From JBIOUF01 sp044866695 (GTDB lineage Bacteria > Actinomycetota > Actinomycetes > Propionibacteriales > Nocardioidaceae), in the NCBI GenBank assembly GCA_044866695.1, contig JBIOUF010000177.1:1-7307 (forward strand): 7,307 nucleotides of DNA, read 5' to 3'. Position numbers and translations under genes: made by a program. Each line of letters begins with the position of its first letter. Position 1 is the first letter of the stretch. Below are positions 5,657 through 7,307 of this stretch, piece by piece. The notes beneath the pieces are model-generated. The model was not told where the DNA came from. It made no database searches and was given only the letters and a program-made list of their open reading frames with translations.

Positions 5657-7276
5657 ATGCCGAAGATTCTGGAGTTCGACGAGAGAGCCCGCCGCGCGCT
5701 GGAGCGCGGGGTCGACGCTCTCGCCGACGCCGTCAAGGTGACCCTCGGCCCCAAGGGCCGTTACGTCGTCCTGGACAAGAAGTGGGGAGCGCCCACGATC
5801 ACCAACGACGGGGTGACCGTGGCCCGGGAGATCGAGCTCGACGACCCGTTCGAGAACCTCGGCGCGCAGCTGACCAAGGAGGTCGCCACCAAGACCAACG
5901 ACATCGCCGGTGACGGCACCACGACCGCCACGGTGCTCGCCCAGGCGATGGTGCACCAGGGCCTGCGGGCCGTCGCCGCCGGGGCCAACCCCATGTCGCT
6001 CAAGCGCGGGATGGACAAGGCCGTGGAGACCGTCGAGGAGGGTCTGCGCAAGGCGGCACGCGACGTCGACGAGAAGGAGGAGATGGCCTCGGTGGCCACC
6101 GTCTCCAGCCGGGACGGCCACATCGGCCAGCTGATCGCCGAGGCCTTCGACAAGGTCGGCAAGGACGGCGTGATCACCGTCGAGGAGTCCAACACCATGG
6201 GCACCGAGCTGGAGTTCACCGAGGGGATGCAGTTCGACAAGGGCTACATCTCGCCGTACTTCGTCACCGACCCCGAGCGCATGGAGGCGGTGCTCGACGA
6301 CCCGTACATCCTGCTGCACCAGGGCAAGATCAGCGCGATCGCCGACCTGCTGCCCTTGCTGGAGAAGGTGATCCAGGCGGGCAAGCCGCTGTTCATCCTC
6401 GCCGAGGACGTCGAGGGCGAGGCGCTGTCCACCCTGGTCGTCAACAAGATCCGCGGCACCTTCAACGCCGCCGCGGTCAAGGCGCCGGCGTTCGGCGACC
6501 GTCGCAAGGCCATGCTGCAGGACATCGCGGTCCTCACCGGCGCGCAGGTGGTCGCCCCCGAGGTCGGCCTGAAGCTCGACCAGGTCGGGCTGGACGTGCT
6601 CGGCAGCGCCCGCCGCGTCGTGATCACCAAGGACGACACCACGATCGTGGACGGCGGCGGCGACACGGGCGCGGTCGACGGGCGAGTGGCGCAGATCAAG
6701 GCCGAGATCGAGGCGACCGACTCCGACTGGGACCGCGAGAAGCTGCAGGAGCGACTGGCCAAGCTGGCCGGGGGCGTCTGCGTGATCCGCGTCGGCGCGG
6801 CGACCGAGGTGGAGCTGAAGGAGAAGAAGCACCGCATCGAGGACGCCGTCTCAGCGACCCGCGCGGCGATCGAGGAGGGCATCGTCGCCGGCGGCGGCTC
6901 CGCCCTGGTCCACGTCGCGGCCCTGCTCGCCGACGACCTCGGTCTCAGCGGGGACGAGGTGTTCGGCGTGCGCATCGTGCGCAAGGCACTCGACGAGCCG
7001 CTGCGCTGGATCGCCGAGAACGGCGGCGAGAACGGCTACGTCGTGGTCAGCAAGGTCCGGGAGGCCGGCGAGGGCAACGGCTTCAACGCCGCCACCGGCG
7101 AGTACGGCGACCTGGTCGCCCAGGGGGTGCTCGACCCGGTGAAGGTCACCCGCGCGGCCCTGGCCAACGCCAGCTCGATCGCCGGGATGCTGCTCACCAC
7201 CGAGACCCTGGTGGTGGACAAGCCCGAGGAGGAGGACGAGCCGGCGGCCGGCCACGGCCACGGCCACGGCCACTGA
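5657..7276 (+). CDS. groEL: chaperonin GroEL (Hsp60), histidine-tailed GroEL1 type
   Basis: A full-length 539-residue chaperonin subunit; double rings of seven use ATP to fold proteins with GroES. ATP-site elements are present: TLGPKGRYVV (29-38), NDGVTVAREIE (50-60), GDGTTT (85-90, with catalytic-site Asp86), Asp396 in HRIEDAVSATRA (equivalent to E. coli Asp398) and the GIVAGGGSAL loop. The apical GMQFDKGYISPYFVT (190-204) is conserved. Instead of the GGM repeats of classical GroEL, the tail (524-539) is acidic and then GHGHGHGH, as in the groES-linked GroEL1 paralogues of actinobacteria. A second groEL elsewhere in the genome is therefore likely. The ATG is 12 bases from GGAAAGG, longer than usual; a nearer ATG at 5646 is out of frame. 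Confidence 0.97.
   Translation: MPKILEFDERARRALERGVDALADAVKVTLGPKGRYVVLDKKWGAPTITNDGVTVAREIELDDPFENLGAQLTKEVATKTNDIAGDGTTTATVLAQAMVHQGLRAVAAGANPMSLKRGMDKAVETVEEGLRKAARDVDEKEEMASVATVSSRDGHIGQLIAEAFDKVGKDGVITVEESNTMGTELEFTEGMQFDKGYISPYFVTDPERMEAVLDDPYILLHQGKISAIADLLPLLEKVIQAGKPLFILAEDVEGEALSTLVVNKIRGTFNAAAVKAPAFGDRRKAMLQDIAVLTGAQVVAPEVGLKLDQVGLDVLGSARRVVITKDDTTIVDGGGDTGAVDGRVAQIKAEIEATDSDWDREKLQERLAKLAGGVCVIRVGAATEVELKEKKHRIEDAVSATRAAIEEGIVAGGGSALVHVAALLADDLGLSGDEVFGVRIVRKALDEPLRWIAENGGENGYVVVSKVREAGEGNGFNAATGEYGDLVAQGVLDPVKVTRAALANASSIAGMLLTTETLVVDKPEEEDEPAAGHGHGHGH
7250..7273 (+). repeat. four tandem GGCCAC hexamers coding the His-Gly tail
   Basis: Four perfect copies of GGCCAC end directly at the groEL stop codon and encode (Gly-His)x4. 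Perfect hexamer identity at DNA level suggests that copy number can change by replication slippage, lengthening or shortening the tail in steps of two residues. Confidence 0.85.
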
Positions 7277-7307
7277 CCCCGCCCCCACACCGCCTCACGG
7301 TCGGCCC

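Noticed and set aside
5646..5741. ATG at 5646 as groEL start or a short leader peptide
   Set aside because: It is out of frame with groEL and only one base from the GGAAAGG, too close for initiation; the frame closes after 31 codons.
5498..6832. 444-codon open frame antisense to groEL
   Set aside because: It mirrors the codon structure of groEL; the translation is low-complexity L/G/D/R-rich with no domain, as expected of a GC-rich shadow frame.

Overview
The window is very GC-rich with almost every third codon position G or C, uses GTG starts freely, and carries a SigE-family sigma factor, a CIRCE-controlled groES-groEL pair and a histidine-tailed GroEL. This points to a high-GC actinobacterium. 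A Nocardioides-like member of the Propionibacteriales is my best guess, but that is an inference from protein flavour and not shown by the sequence.

Layout: the left ~5 kb is read leftward (minus strand). From the right end of that block: a class I SAM methyltransferase with a C-terminal THUMP-like domain (3875-5044), a LysE-type amino-acid exporter 14 nt behind it (3225-3860), a SigE-family ECF sigma factor (2513-3088) with its own candidate ECF-type promoter, a translationally coupled single-pass membrane protein with a propeller-like outer domain that is the likely sigma partner (1296-2516), a 51-residue exported peptide (1047-1202), a conserved actinobacterial protein of unknown function (341-1045), a 5'-truncated RelE/ParE toxin remnant (202-324), and the first 37 codons of an unrecognised gene that runs off the left edge (1-111) behind a LexA-like box.

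The right ~2.2 kb is read rightward: groES (5242-5538) and groEL (5657-7276), encoding the co-chaperonin and chaperonin. The 197-bp divergent region between methyltransferase and groES contains two CIRCE-type operators, one spanning the likely promoter and one at the likely transcription start, so HrcA repression of the chaperonin operon is strongly suggested. A very stable 14-bp hairpin lies between groES and groEL.

The main functional units are a heat-shock chaperonin operon and an envelope-signalling sigma/partner pair. No tRNA, rRNA, CRISPR array or insertion sequence was seen. I found no clearly new system. The best leads are the toxin remnant next to a LexA-like site, the doubled CIRCE with a divergent methyltransferase, and the intra-operon hairpin.
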